In this document: one piece after another, positions 1 through 39,935 of the stretch
Layout: each line of letters begins with the position of its first letter
Numbering within the stretch: position 1 is the stretch's first letter
DNA from: Ridgeia piscesae
Taxonomy: Eukaryota > Annelida > Polychaeta > Sabellida > Siboglinidae
Assembly (NCBI GenBank): GCA_025642075.2
Contig: JAODUO010000437.1
Coordinates: 222,001-286,000, forward strand
Length of the DNA stretch: 64,000 bases
Direction: 5' to 3'
Translations under genes and position numbers: made by a program
Notes under the pieces: generated by a model
What the model saw: only the letters and a program-made list of their open reading frames with translations
The model's database searches: none
Told to the model about the DNA's origin: nothing

Positions 1-3000
1 GAAACCTCTCCCATCAGTGATGAGTGTGTCTCCTCTGCCTTATGTAGCTTCTCGGCGGTCACGATCAACTGCTCCAAAGACTTGCACTCCTCCGTGTTCA
101 TCTCGACCTTCAGCGCTTCATTTCTATCCACCTCACAATCCACCTGCATCTGTGTCGAGTGGATGACCGTGTTCGCTTCGGCCAACTCGCCATCCCTCTT
201 CGTCAACTCACCCTGCAGCGTCCGTAACTTATCTACCGCATCGCCCATCTCCTTCACGTACGTCTCCGTACTCTCCGTCCGGCTCTCCAGATCTCTCCTC
301 AGACCAGCCACAACCTCGTCGACCGACTGCTGCCAATCTGCCTGCTTCTTCATCTCCACCTCCATCATCTTCACCTTCTCTTCAGCACGCTGCAATTCCT
401 TGTCTTTACACCTCACCACAGCCTGCACTGACTCGTTCATCTCCACCTGTGCATCCAGTTCTTCCGTCAGGCTCCATATCCTTGCCTCAGCTGTACACAG
501 ATTGTCTGTGGCCACCTTCAACTGGCTCTGCAAGTTGTCGACGTGAGCAGCAAATCCTGCAGCGTCATCGCCCTGTTTATGCAGCTCTGCGATCCTCTCA
601 GCTGCTTCATTCAAAGCCTCGTCTTTGGCCTGGTTTTCCTTCTCCAGGTATTCAATTCGGCTCCGGGCGTCTCGCAAGGACTCCACTCTCACCGTGAGAG
701 CCACAGTTGCGTCCGCCAGGCGACATTCACATGACTCCAGCGTCTCTTTGATGTCCACGTTCGCCTGGCGGAGCTCGATGACCTGTGCGTTCAATACGAC
801 TACTTCTGACTGTGTGTCGTCGGGGTCATCCATTTGCAGTCGGCGCTTCTTTGATTTGGATGTCTCCCATTCGGATGTGTCCCATTCCAGTTCCAGCGTC
901 GCACTGGAAACGTTAGGTGCCAGTCTCTCATCATCGGATGACATTTCAGACGTTTGATCTTCACTTAATGTAGCCATTGCTGCAGCCAGTTCATCGGCCA
1001 GATTCACCGCTGATGATTCTCCAACCTGGAGGAACAATCAGACGTGTAAATGTCCAAGACAGTGACAAATTCCATTGCAAATAGTTGCCATTATTTATTA
1101 CTTTAAATGCACATGCAGTTCAGGTCAACACATTCTGTGCTAGTTTTATTGTCTCCCAAGTGAGATTTTGCTGTTTAAAATGTATTTTGTTTCCTAAGAG
1201 TGCATACACAGAAATCACTGTATACATTATTAACATAATTATGTTTTGAACAAAAAACATTAATTTAGCAATTCTCAAAGTAATTATTGGATTCTTCGTA
1301 AATGATACAAACACCTGCTTTCTAAAAACCACAGGAGTGGTCAACAAGTTATGTTGTCTGATGAATAACTGTGGCCTGACAATTGACTTTAAAAAGCATA
1401 TCAGATGTTCTCACTTGTTATTACTAATCAGCCATTATTGCTATAAAAAATATTAAACCATATCATATGTAAGCACTTCTTTTTAAATTACTACTCCTGC
1501 AAAGTGCTACATAATATGTATATCGGTGAACAGGATTTTATGCATGACAAAATTGTTTGCATGTGTATGTTAACTGACATACATATATATAAGCCAGCCA
1601 AGTTGTGTAAATATGCCCTAAAATAAACTGCAAACGTGTGGGCGGTGTGACACACACATGTTCACTGCATAACTGACAATGACTGACATTGGGAGACCTT
1701 TTTTACTCCATATATGTTTCCCTGTCCACTGATGTTTCAACCCAGCCAAAACATGTTTTACCCATCCAAATGGCGAGTGGACAGGTCTCGGCATAAATCT
1801 ATGCCGTGAACAGGATCTGCAGTGGGCTAGCCAAGTTGAAGAGGTCGCTTTAAAAGAAAACCAGCCAACGTCAGTAGTGTGACCTCCTTGTGGCACCTAC
1901 CATGTCTGACCCATGTTCCACGTCTTCCTCCTCTCCCGTCTGCTCCCCCACCTGCACCATGGACACATCAGCCTCTTCCACAGCGGCAACGTCCTGCAGA
2001 TTCCACACATTGAAGAAACCATTCAGAATTACATCCAGTTCACACATGTTTACTTTAAATACTTATCATTACTTTACCATAGTAATGATTGTTTAGTTAC
2101 TAAGTAGATATTAAACTACATGGTAATTAAGTATTATAAAAGACAGCGGTAGAAATACGTACTAGTCCGTACACTGGTAAAGATTAGGGCTAGTAAACCT
2201 GCCTAATAAATAGTCTGCTTGTTTAGTAACTTAGGTCAACATGTCATCCATGATCCACCCCATCCTACCCATCAATCAGGCGTCTGTAGCCACAGTAACA
2301 CCCCCTGTGGTGTGAACAACCGGCTACAGTAGGGCCAGCTTCATTTACGGGTAAATGGTGAACATTTTCTAAGGCATAGCCTCCAGATATGAACTTGTCT
2401 GGGCATTATTTATAAGATTAATGGTTCTTTGATGTCTATAATTTCCTATATAGTGTGATATTTTATTTCCATTAATACAGTCCAGCAGAGCAGTTTTCAA
2501 TACACTGTATCATCAGGTCAATTTACGGAATGATTACGTTTAAGGAAAATTCATAATACACTGTATGTAGTAGGCTGCCTTGTTTCTGATAGAGTGGACT
2601 GAACGAGAGGTCTGAGTGGTACTACAGGTCAATGTGCACAGTTGGTGTCCTTTTTCAATTGTGCAGTTGTTTATTACAGATCATATCTTCATTTCTTCAT
2701 TAATTACTTGTTATTTCTTTATTATTAAACTTTGTTACCTTTATGAACATTGCATTATTATCTAACTGGGGTTGTAAAATAGACTGTATTTCAGTTTTTA
2801 ATAAAATTGTAACAACTTAAATATTTTTTATTTGCCCATGAAAGTAGTTTTAAATACAATTTTAACAACTAAAATTTTAATTTTGCAGAAGTAGTAAATA
2901 TTTTGGCAGACTATGTCACATTCTGAACTGTCTTACCGGTACTCTATAAAATCTCACTACGAACCCCAACAACTACAAATCATTCAAGAAGCATTTATGG

Positions 3001-5294
3001 TAAATTAAGATATTATTATTTAAATTCTTCATGTGATCTATGTAATAATTCAGATGGAATATGAATCATTACAAAATCTAGAAATTTCCTTATTTTAATT
3101 ATAATACTAGGAATGTCAAACCTGTTTTTAAGCTTACTTAAATACATGTTTCTCAATGACTAAATCTTTAATGTTGATCTGAAATACAAAAACTTTTGCT
3201 TACGTCATGACTAGAACACGGTGGTCCAGCATCTTCCCCGTCATTTGCATCTTCCATCTCTGTCATCATCATGGCTACATCTTCATCCTCTTTCTCGGGT
3301 TGACTATAACCAGAAGAAGGAGAACAGACAGCTTGCTCCTTCCCTTCATCGCTCCCATCTTCCCCATCCTCCAGACAAGTGACAGTGGTCTCCTCAGTCA
3401 CAGCATCTGATTTCTCCATTTCTTCCTGGACACAGTACGGTGTATGTGCCTTTTCATCTGATTCCTTTTTTATGCTCCCTTCAGTCTCACCCTTGCACAG
3501 AACATCTTCCTTCACGCTGTCTCTTTCCAGAGCCATGTCTTCCATTTCAATGCTAGTCTCACTGCTACTCATTTCTTCCACGATTTCTTCCCTCTTCTCA
3601 TATACTTCTTCACTCATACTAACTTCCCCGATCTTGTTCACATGTTCCTCCATCACTGCATCTTCTTCCAGTGACATGTCAACTTTTTCCTCGTCACCCC
3701 AGCAACCATCTCCCTCTTCTTTCATGCTTCGTCCACTTTCATCACCTACATCTTCCCGACTGGAATTCAGGGTTCGTATGTCATTTCCTAGTTGATCTTC
3801 TCCATTTGCCATGCGGATATCCCCTTCCTTCTTCATGTTTCCTCCCTCAACATCTTGTACGTTTTCACAGTGGGAAAACTGGGAATTTACATCTTTCTCC
3901 TCATCCCCTGAATCATCAGCATCCGATGTTGTACTCGGAACAGGCACAGATGCTTCCCTAATCTCATCTCCCTTTTCGGACATGTTTAAATCAACTTCCT
4001 CATGCTTCATTTCTTCCTTCTTCTCACATATTTCATCTGTGATGTATACGTCTTCCCGTTCCTCTGTTAATTCTTCCTTGCTAGTGCTTGGAGGGCACAC
4101 AAATTCCTCAGTAAACCCCTCTCCTTCTGTGGCCATGTAGAACTCATCTTTACCAGCCTCCGTTTCTGCAATGCCAGAGGTAGGCATACACATCGATTCC
4201 TCTTTAGTTCCATCTCCTTCCACAGCCATGTAGAATTCATCTTTATCAGCCTCCGTTTCTGCAATGCTAGAGCTAGATTCGTCTTTAATTCTATCTCCTA
4301 CAGCAATAAAGAAGCCTTCCTTTTCGGCTATTTCTTCATGAGTAGCACCCACAGTAAGTCTGGCTACTTCTTCCCTTTTCGTAGTCACTTCCTGGTCATC
4401 TGTCATTTCATGACTTGTGCATAGCGCCAGCATTTCTTCTTCATCTTTCTGGTTCTTAACTTCAGTCGAGTTCATTCCCTCTTCACTCACCAAGGGTGCG
4501 ATTTCAAATGTACCTGCCTCACTCTGGTTGTCAGTGTCAACAAGTGATGATTTGTCAGTGACCCTTTCAGTTGTCGATATGCCTGTGATGCATTCAGTTG
4601 TTGTAACTGTAATATCTTTGGTTGTTGATGTATCTTCACTTGTTGTGGAGGTGATGCCTTCAGCTATTGTTGATGTATCTACAACGTTTTCAGTTGTTGT
4701 GTCTGTGATAGTTTCAGTTGCTGACGTGTCTGTGACGGCTTCGTTTGTTGAGGTTTCGTTGATACCTTCAGATGTTGGTGTATCATCAGGTTTTGGTATA
4801 ACATTTGAATCATTGGTTACTGTTGTGTCCATGATGATACCATCAGTTGATGTGTCTGTCATACCTTCTGCCACCTGAGTTGGTATTGCATTCACTTCAA
4901 TTCCAGACTTGTCAGCGTCTTCAATATAGCGGGATGAGTCATTGCCAATCCAACCCAGAACATCATTGTGAAAATCCTGCATCACATCTTCTTCGTTAGG
5001 TCTACAAGATGTGTCTTCTGCGTTATAGCTAATCAGCTTTTCTTCTGAGTTCTCATCAATATGACTAGAACACGACGATGATGCACCATCACTGCCGCTG
5101 GCATCAGCCTGTTCTTTGACTTTGCCGTGTGACAGATTGTGATTCCCCACTTCAGCCACAACAGACAGTTGTGAGTCTACCGTAATCGGATCAGCATCGC
5201 CCTCCGCCCCACTCTCAGCTGCCTTATTAGATTTTGAAGATGTCAAAACAATGTCTTGCTCACTTATCTCGGCTTGCTTTTCATCGGCAACCAT
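1..5294 (-). CDS. Acidic coiled-coil protein, 5' part (3' end outside window)
   Basis: Three exons on the minus strand: 5294-3204, 1993-1901 and 1025-1 (open at the window edge). All join in phase 0 with GT donors after 3204 and 1901 and AG acceptors before 1993 and 1025. At least 1069 residues are encoded. The ATG at 5294 has a good context (G at -3, G at +4). Residues 1-697 are very rich in Glu, Asp, Ser and Thr, with a Thr/Ser repeat at about 144-250 and a weaker repeat at about 326-400. Exon 2 is also acidic. Exon 3 (from residue 729) starts with a Ser/Asp-rich stretch, then a basic KSKKRR patch near 785, then about 270 residues of Glu/Lys/Leu heptad-like sequence typical of a long coiled coil. 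No catalytic domain is visible. I do not recognise the family. CENPF neighbours PTPN14 in human and is a long coiled-coil protein, but I see no sequence support for equating them. The exon structure is inferred; an additional small exon in 2000-3200 cannot be excluded. Confidence 0.72.
1625..1835 (+). repeat. Dispersed repeat family A, copy 1 (diverged)
   Basis: This block ends with CATCCAAATGGCGAGTGGAC followed by a GTCTCGGCATAAA-type tail. It matches the more intact copies at 10010-10250 and 60776-61018, which share a CGTCCAAATGACGGGTGGAC core and a GTCTCTGCATAAAGCTATG tail. An ACACATGTT motif also lies upstream in each. It sits in intron 2 of the coiled-coil gene. Confidence 0.6.
1995..3203. 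other. Intron 1 of the coiled-coil gene
   Basis: AT-rich intron between exon 1 (donor at 3203-3202) and exon 2 (acceptor at 1995-1994) on the minus strand. I see no coding exon or recognisable element in it, although a small unrecognised exon is possible. Confidence 0.5.
4095..4865 (-). repeat. Coding repeats in the acidic coiled-coil gene
   Basis: Two repeat types lie inside exon 1. Residues about 144-250 (4545-4865) cycle through short Thr/Ser units such as TDTST and ITDTT. Residues about 326-400 (4095-4319) hold degenerate copies of roughly 27-30 residues, each with an EFYMA-like core followed by an acidic Lys-Glu-Glu-Ser segment; two copies are nearly identical around GIAETEA. These look like in-frame minisatellite expansions in a disordered region. 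Confidence 0.7.
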
Positions 5295-6040
5295 CGCCGA
5301 TTTATCGAGTCTTCCAACCTCTAAAGTAGAGCTAGTTTCACAGTTTGTACACGGATTTAATCCCTATCGCAGATGTTTGCAACTCCACCTACTGAAGAAT
5401 TTTATGATGTAGCATATTTGACTTAAGAATACACCACAAAGAATTTTTAAGATACTTTGTAGGTGTTTAAATTTCCCGCATATATCACATGACACGCATT
5501 CTTATCAGTCATTGGTTAACAATTGCCGTAAATGATTTCATATTGGGATATGACTATTCGCAAAGTTCCACACCCCCAACAACGCTTATTCGTAGAGCCT
5601 AATTGATCAAGCCATCAAACGATTTGTTGCTTGGTAAGGATATCCTTCAAACCATAAAAAGATGCCGAAAACTTGGAGTGTTTGGATGATGTGTAAAATT
5701 AATTGCGTTGAAATTTTAGCCTCGTAAGATACACTTCATGATAAAATATCATGCAAAGTTGTTCAAGCGAGAAATGAAAATGTTGATTTAGCAGATATCG
5801 TGCCACTCTAGTAATGGGTTAACGCACACATTGTTGGCGAAACTTGATCATCCATTAATTAACCTGAACACGACCTATCAGCGAGCATCAAAAGCATTCA
5901 ATCAAGCCGTAAACACTGGGTTCGGCTGCTGCCCTTACAAAAAGAGCCAATGATATACCATATTGATTACCATTGAATACCATTCAGTATCAATGATATT
6001 TCAGCAGGACTCAGTGCATGGTACTCTCAACGGTAATTTA
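5295..6040. other. Upstream region of the coiled-coil gene
   Basis: Region 5' of the minus-strand ATG at 5294; it should hold the 5' UTR and promoter. No TATA box or first noncoding exon could be fixed, and no open frame of interest is present. Confidence 0.4.
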
Positions 6041-6235
6041 AAATACCATTAAATACCATTCAAATACCTCTGGTTCTAATACCTCCTATGACCATTCAAG
6101 TACAATTCAAATACCATTCAATTGTATTTGAATGGTATTTGAATGCTATATTTGATTGCTATTTGAATGCTATTTGAATGCTATTTGAATGCTATTTGAA
6201 TGCTATTTGAATGCTATTTGAATGCTATTTTTGGT
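6040..6235. repeat. 11-bp tandem repeat with adjoining inverted repeat
   Basis: From about 6148 to 6232 an 11-bp unit (CTATTTGAATG) is repeated about seven times. Immediately to its left are several copies of the opposite-strand motif (ACCATTCAAAT). A perfect 17-bp inverted repeat has arms at 6105-6121 and 6128-6144 around a 6-nt loop. The whole can fold as a large hairpin. It may be a MITE-like remnant, but no target-site duplication was seen. Confidence 0.7.
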
Positions 6236-7075
6236 AATTCCTAGCTTGACTTATCATAAATGCTGCGTTGTTTACGTCGTCAATTAGTGTTGTCAGGTCG
6301 GCACAACGAGGATCCTATTGAAAAAAATTCAGCGACCACCGAAACGGTTCGCCATAAACCTCGATATGCACACGCACAACTGCCACCCACTATGATATCC
6401 CAAAAAGTGCCTTCACTCCCTCTAAATACATAGACCATATAAGACACAATATTTTTTTGGTAATCCCATCTCCATAGCTTAATCTCCTTCGATCAAAAGC
6501 AACTGTACTACAAAATGTCAGTATGTCACCATAATATTGGAAGGCTACGCCCACTCCATAAATATTAGAGGAATCAACCCCCCAACCGCCTCACCAGGAA
6601 CAATTTTTAGTGGAAGATATGATATAAAAACCTATTTGCTCTAATAAAAAGCAAACTATTTCGTATTAACATAATTTATTTATGTCGGAATGGCCATCAA
6701 CTTCACCCCCATAATCTGTTGATGCATCAATTATTCACAAAAAGTGTTATAAAATAAAACATTTTAGAGGAAGACACTAAATTAGCAGGCAATACAAACA
6801 TTGAATATAAACATTATTATTGGAAAGCAAAAGTAATACTTTTTACCAACTGATACTTTCCTTCTTTGAAAACAATGCCACATTCGTCATAATAGGGCAA
6901 TCTTTTTGGCGGCATGGTTGCATGTGTAATAATTGTGAAAAACAAGAAATACATTTTATTTTGTTTAATTCAAATTATTATTTATATTTACCGCCTGTTG
7001 TGGTGGTAAATATGACTTTTTCTCCATTTGAAACCAACCATAGATGGCAATCCAATGACAAAACCATCACATATA
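6236..7075. other. Intergenic, nothing recognised
   Basis: AT-rich intergenic DNA between the fold-back repeat and a GCGT microsatellite. No conserved coding segment is visible; the small plus-strand open frame at the end is created by the microsatellite. Confidence 0.4.
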
Positions 7076-7078
7076 GTG

Positions 7079-7101
7079 AGTGTGTGTGTGTATGTATGTG
7101 T

Positions 7102-7173
<72 letters not shown>

Positions 7174-7194
7174 ATGCGTGCGTGCGTGCGTGCA
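7079..7194. repeat. (GT)n/(GCGT)n microsatellite
   Basis: A short GT tract passes into about 25 copies of GCGT, interrupted by ATGC variants. Alternating purine-pyrimidine sequence of this type can adopt Z-DNA. The open frames across it (Arg-Ala/Cys-Val and His-Ala-Arg-Thr polymers) are artefacts. Confidence 0.95.
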
Positions 7195-7324
7195 TGATAC
7201 GCTATAACTGATGGACATCGCGTATCACCACCTTGTCTCGCTTAACCGACTGTCGGTCGGCTGCGGAACTATACGCCAAGAAGACAGTCTGGTGAGTCTC
7301 CCGGCTTTTCAATATTTATCGGCC

Positions 7325-7690
7325 TAATCTATACAATGTTGCCACCTCAAGGACACTGGTTAATCCTGCCGTAATTTATGTTGTTATAAACAACAGCAAA
7401 TTTGTATTTCTATTTTAATATAAGTTTAATTTTGAATATTTTTTATAATACAGTATTATTTAATAAAAAGGTATCCTTATTTAATTTGTATGTTATCCGT
7501 GTGGGGCTAAACAATGCTTCCACCTCACGGATATTGGTTAGTCCTGCCGTAATTCTTATTTTATAAACAACTGTAAAATTGAATTTTTACTTATTTTTGT
7601 GTTAATATAAGTTCAATGTTGAATATTTTATATATCTTGTAAAAGTATATCTTGTAAAATATATCGTTATTTTAATTTTTATTTCATAGT
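7325..7690 (+). repeat. Two diverged copies of a ~180-bp repeat
   Basis: The segment near 7337 (CCACCTCAAGGACACTGGTT and the following CCTGCCGTAATT, then a TATAAACAAC motif) recurs near 7520 with substitutions, each followed by AT-rich DNA. A shorter CCACCTCATGGA match occurs near 7770, next to a LINE 3' fragment. These may be the 3' tails of retrotransposon copies. Confidence 0.6.
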
Positions 7691-7794
7691 TGGCCTGAGC
7701 GTCTCTACCTTAATGTGGCGGTTAACAAATGCAGAGCATTATTTTCCCAGGCAGAGTTGAGGGGCTTAATGCCACCTCATGGAGCCTGGGTAAC

Positions 7795-7905
7795 CGAGGC
7801 TAATCACCACCTGGAAAACTTAGAAGGGAAATGATCTAGAGGAAGACCGGCGAGACGAAGGTGAGACGAACTACATGACTACTGGAATGGTACCATTTGG
7901 CATGT
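7795..7905 (+). mobile_element. LINE 3' coding fragment (reverse transcriptase C-terminus)
   Basis: Interrupted plus-strand translation gives RGRPARR, then DELHDYWNGTIWH. It matches the C-terminal tail of the LINE on the minus strand at 49346-49537 (RGRPARKWRYELDDYWKGTIW). Stops and length show a dead fragment. Confidence 0.6.
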
Positions 7906-8815
7906 ATTATGTTGTAATGAAATGTTTACATTCGTAACCTATTTTACTTTGACATGTAAGCAGCCCTGGTTGAAATAAAATTTATATACAGCGAATGCAT
8001 GATGATGCACGATTGACGGCGTCACAATGAGTTGTGTATCACGAACGCAACGGCATTCACACTATCTATGCATGCCAAGCCGAATAATGACATGTCATGT
8101 TGCATAATTATGCAATGCCTATGATATTTGTTATGACTGTTATTGGAATTGGCAAGTTCAAAACATGGCATACTCTGACCAACTTGTTATTATTTGCATA
8201 GCACCAGTGTGATGGTCGTGTCGCGCAGCTTTGTGCATGAATTGGGTTACTAAGTTTCTGTGCGAATAACCTTACCCGTCTTAACTTTTCGTCACGACAT
8301 TCGCTAAAACATATTTTCCCTGAGAAATAACGTATGTAATTGGTACTTTTGTTTCATAACATAATTATTTTGTTGTACTCTGATATTTGTATTTTTTATT
8401 TGGTGATTTTGTAATTTCACGACTATCAACAATTTACACGTAAATTCCACGCATTCCAAAGGGATGATGGCCGCCTGTTGTGGTGTGTCAACTTTGTGTA
8501 TTAGAGCAACAATTGTGCTTCCACAGGGGTGATCCCAACACAAGTTACTTCCTGAGTCAGACGTTGGGTCATCAGCACATGGGGGAGGGAGACACTGGAT
8601 TGACACACTTGGTAAGAGTTTGGTTTGCCTCTCTTTCACGGTTCGTAAATCGGTGAAAAGTCAGAACGGATTTATCCGTAAATTATCCGATGCAGCTTTT
8701 TTGTAACATAAGTCATACGACCAAACCGTCGCACATTTTAGAGCTAGGGTAGCATAGCCGTAGGTATGACAGACAGTCTGGGAGGAACCCGGAATTTCTC
8801 ATTTACTACAGTATA
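7906..8815. other. Intergenic, possible upstream region of the PTPN14/21-type gene
   Basis: No coding exon recognised. Possible 5' splice sites, such as a GTAAGAG at about 8612 or the earlier GTGAGT at 7292, could mark noncoding first exons of the downstream gene, but nothing in the sequence decides between them. Confidence 0.3.

Positions 8816-8818
<3 letters not shown>

Positions 8819-8870
<52 letters not shown>
8819..8870. repeat. (TA)n microsatellite
   Basis: About 24 TA dinucleotides. Confidence 0.95.
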
Positions 8871-8874
<4 letters not shown>

Positions 8875-9596
8875 TGTCATGGGACTACATCCGTGACAGA
8901 TTCCTGATTGGCTATGACAGTGGATTGGTACTGTTACTAAGTGTTAGTAATGTTCACTGAGTGTTAGACAGCTAGTGTTACTGACTAACTCAGGCCGTTA
9001 CTAATTTACTCTACCCAGTGTTCTATTAATCACATACCTAGGGCAACCCATTAGTAATATTGTGGTTAGTAATTCAGCTTCACAGTCATGTTGCATGACA
9101 GTACCAAAAGTCAACATGTCCGTTTGGTTCTGTGACAAGTGCAGTTGACCACATAAGTGACATAACATAGTTGGCACCTAGTCCTAGTAGCCCTATTCGT
9201 AGGCGGCCCATAGCACATTTGGTTAGATTTATGTCGGTAGTTATCACCCCTCAATGCATAATAGTGACTACATGACTGTGTATCGTATGTTGTGACTACC
9301 TGTTTGTCAATTGATGAAGACAGTCAGAATGTATGTAAAAGTTGTGTATAACATTTCTCCTGAGTCCTCACCACAACCATGTGCATGGCAGGGATCATGA
9401 AACCCCATTTGTATTGGAAAACTCATAGGACACTGACACACTGTATGTGTAAATCATGAAACAATCCTGTATGTTTGTCATCCACTTGTTTATTTTCTAA
9501 TTGTAAACACTTTCTTTAAATTCCAAGGTGATTCTGTCTAACTATGACAGCTCTGTAGTATCAGTTATGTCATAAAAACATTCTTTCTATTTTCAG

Positions 9597-9728
9597 GAAA
9601 CGTGACAGAAGACGAAAAAGTAGTTATATCTCTGGGCTCACTGATTGACACTCAGCACTTACTAGCATCAGATGTGACGATTTTAGCTGATTAGTATTGT
9701 GATCACATCGGAAAGCTCAGGATTAAAA
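9597..9728 (+). other. 5' UTR part of the first coding exon of the PTPN14/21-type gene
   Basis: A pyrimidine-rich AG acceptor ends at 9596, and the ATG is at 9729, so the exon starts with 132 nt of leader. At least one noncoding exon must lie further upstream. The leader contains a start-stop element ATGTGA at 9672-9677. The main ATG has A at -3. Confidence 0.65.
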
Positions 9729-37142
<27,414 letters not shown>

Positions 37143-38720
37143 TGGGGGCGGGAAGACAAAAGGAAGTACATCCGGCAACATGAGACATCTCGCCATGCAA
37201 AGGACAGCTTGAGATGATGACGACAATGTTTTCTGAATCTTGACAGGTTTCAGCAGTGGCATGACTTCTACTGATGAACATTTGCGTACGTGTTCAAATA
37301 CATATAATGACATGTTGTAGCCTGTTGTATAGATCCACCGACAGTAACATATAATTGTTTTATTTAGGTACCGTGTCCATAAGGAGAATTGTCATTAAAT
37401 GGAATCCGGTGGAATTTAAGGAGCTTTTATAGAAATGCCAAGAACCACTGCTGCCTCACCAGGGACACTATTTCCATGACACACTAGTGAAAGTGTCACA
37501 TGCTGGTGTTGACATTTTGCAGTAGACAAGATTACTGTTAAGGATCAAAAATTATTTTTAAGAGCAGAGCTGAACAGGCAGATTTTCGGCATAGCTGCAA
37601 GTATATAAACATGTTTAAGTTATTACTGCTTTTTCACAGGTTCAAAATGTGAAGCTGATGTACAGTCAAAAGTAGCATGCAGCTGGGTTTTTATATGACA
37701 CATGAATTATTACCATACCGAGTTTAGTCATTTTGTAGTATGCTCGGTGAAAGCAGGATTCATTATGTAACTACATATGTGCATCTGTTATCGGCTGGTT
37801 TAAACTTAGATGAGTGGAAGAACCTTGAAAAAGCTCACAAGTCGATAACGGTTCTGATGTTTTAAGTTCTAAGTAGTTTTTAATGTTCTCCATTGACAGG
37901 ATTCTACTCTTTATGTGTGTGTCAAAAAATGGTATCTTGCCAGTCTTACACGCAAGAACATCGGTTGGACTCGCAATGTTGTTATGTGTATGGGCTTTAT
38001 TTTTATACATAAATTATTGCTCTCTGTAAAAAAGCATGATTACTGGGTAGGTAGTATAAATTTTGCATTTACTGCATGCATCCTAGTCATTTGGAAATAT
38101 GTTTGGTAATGTGAGGACTGCTGCGATATTGTATAGATGCAGGCAGCTGTGCCTTGTAATCTCTTGCGATGCTATTGTTTGTGTGGTTTTGCAGGTTACT
38201 GATGAGTTGATCATTCCGTGTATAAATTCAGAATTCAGCTTTCTCAGTCAAGTAGCAGTTTGTAGAGCACTAATTTGCCCCTGCTGGTCTATTAGCTGCT
38301 GTGTTATTTATTAATCAGATCATTTCAGTAATATTACACAGTAAATTACATGAGTAGCTATTGATACAATTGCAGTAATTTATAAACTATATTTACAGGT
38401 TATCGAGTTTCATCTAAACATATTGCAAAGGGTATCGAACAGATATTCTTTAATTGAACTTGTATATGATAGGTGCTATTCTATAAGTTTAGTATTGTGA
38501 ATATTCATCTGTATTTCTTTTGTACATGCAGCACCATTTCTTTTTTAGAATCATTGAAGATTATGCAAATATGTGTTCTCCGTCAAAATATGCTTAGTGA
38601 ACAAGCCATGGTGGGCTGTAAAGGCCAAAGAAATGCAGGATCTGCCAAATGGTGGAAAATCATTGTTATGCTTCCAATTAATGTTTGTAAATAAAACAGT
38701 TTTCTACATTATTGATTTGA
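37143..38720 (+). other. 3' UTR of the PTPN14/21-type gene
   Basis: Noncoding AT-rich sequence after the stop codon at 37140-37142. The first convincing AATAAA downstream is at 38690, so the UTR would be about 1.55 kb. No intron signals or other gene are seen within it. Confidence 0.5.
38690..38695 (+). terminator. Candidate polyadenylation signal, PTPN14/21-type gene
   Basis: A canonical AATAAA about 1.55 kb after the stop codon, followed by T-rich sequence. Transcript data would be needed to confirm its use. Confidence 0.45.
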
Positions 38721-39306
38721 CTGTTCCATTCATACATCATTGTACACTTGTAGCTGTAAACATTGGTCTCCAGAGTAGGATACGATGGTGATGTACGTTA
38801 GAATGTTGGACTCGCTTTGCAGGAAAATGTCATCCACCATGCAAAAATGGGAGGATTCTCCAAAAATATACATGTTTATATTGCATATTCGAATAGAGCA
38901 CTTTCAGATGGAAAGCAATACCTCAGCGTATAATTATGGTATTTCCAGAGATACAGCAATTTGAATGTAAAAAAAATATTCACTTCGGTTATTAGCCGTG
39001 GTTGTTTCATTGTCAGAACATCAAAACTAACACATTTAGGTACCATTTGTGACATTTAATGACTAACATACAATATATTCGACATCTGAGATCGTTCCAT
39101 GTTGAAAATTCATTAGCAGATGTGTTGGCACATGGCTCATATTTACCGTCAGCAAGAAGTGTCTATTTTGAAATGGCTGGATACTGACGTCCTCACACAC
39201 GTTGTTTTTATGTATCAATTACTATTTTTAATGATATGTTTTATACTTGCGACATTTGCTGAAGACAGAAAAGCCACAATACATGACATAGGGATACTTA
39301 TAAAAC

Positions 39307-39312
39307 ACACAT

Positions 39313-39374
<62 letters not shown>
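39307..39374. repeat. (TA)n microsatellite
   Basis: Interrupted TA repeat of about 68 bp, intergenic between the PTPN14/21-type gene and XRCC3. Confidence 0.95.
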
Positions 39375-39779
39375 GTTGTTCTCAGCTTGTCCCTGTCGTC
39401 AGAGGTTTGTCATGGTTATTGTCATCTTTCCTTGGTCTTTTGTTTCCTCTCCTCAGTTTTCTCTCATTGCATTCTCTATCAACAGTCAAACTCCTATCTT
39501 TTGCTGTTTTTCTGTTTTGCTGTGTGTGCGCGCTCGTGAATGTGTGCGTGTGTGTGTAAAACAAATAAATATAACATTATAATTTAAAAAGATTATAATG
39601 TCATATAAAATAACAAACATGCACAAAGAGCGCATTCTGTAAGCATTTCCTGTCAAAATTAACTATCTGGCTTATATAAATTATGTTAGTAATGATTTTC
39701 CGTCTGACAGACAATCGTTACACGTTTTGCATGATTGCACGAAAACGTCCTAGCCGTCTATGACTATCAAATGCAAAAC

Positions 39780-39935
39780 CCTCCCACTGCCGCGATAATG
39801 TCGGTTTCTTGCCCAGTATCGCCACCTAACGAATGACACTGACACTGGTGCGCCGAAAATGCGGGAGATTCGCAATTACAGCACTGACGACAGTTTTGAG
39901 ACGTTAGCAAAAATGCTATTCAATATGTTTGTAGC
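39780..39935 (+). promoter_or_regulatory. XRCC3: Putative XRCC3 promoter / 5' leader
   Basis: The segment just before the XRCC3 start codon has more CpG than its surroundings (for example GCCGCGATAA and GCGCCGAAAATGCGGG). It holds a minus-strand CGTTAGGTGGCG motif (39820-39831) resembling a CTCF core. There is no TATA box. Promoter status is inferred from position. Confidence 0.35.

Noticed and set aside
82..957. Ser/Thr-rich plus-strand frames
   Set aside because: Antisense shadows of the coiled-coil exon read on the minus strand, which has intact splice sites and heptad character.
3379..4878. Plus-strand Ser-rich frames
   Set aside because: Antisense shadows of the long acidic exon at 3204-5294.
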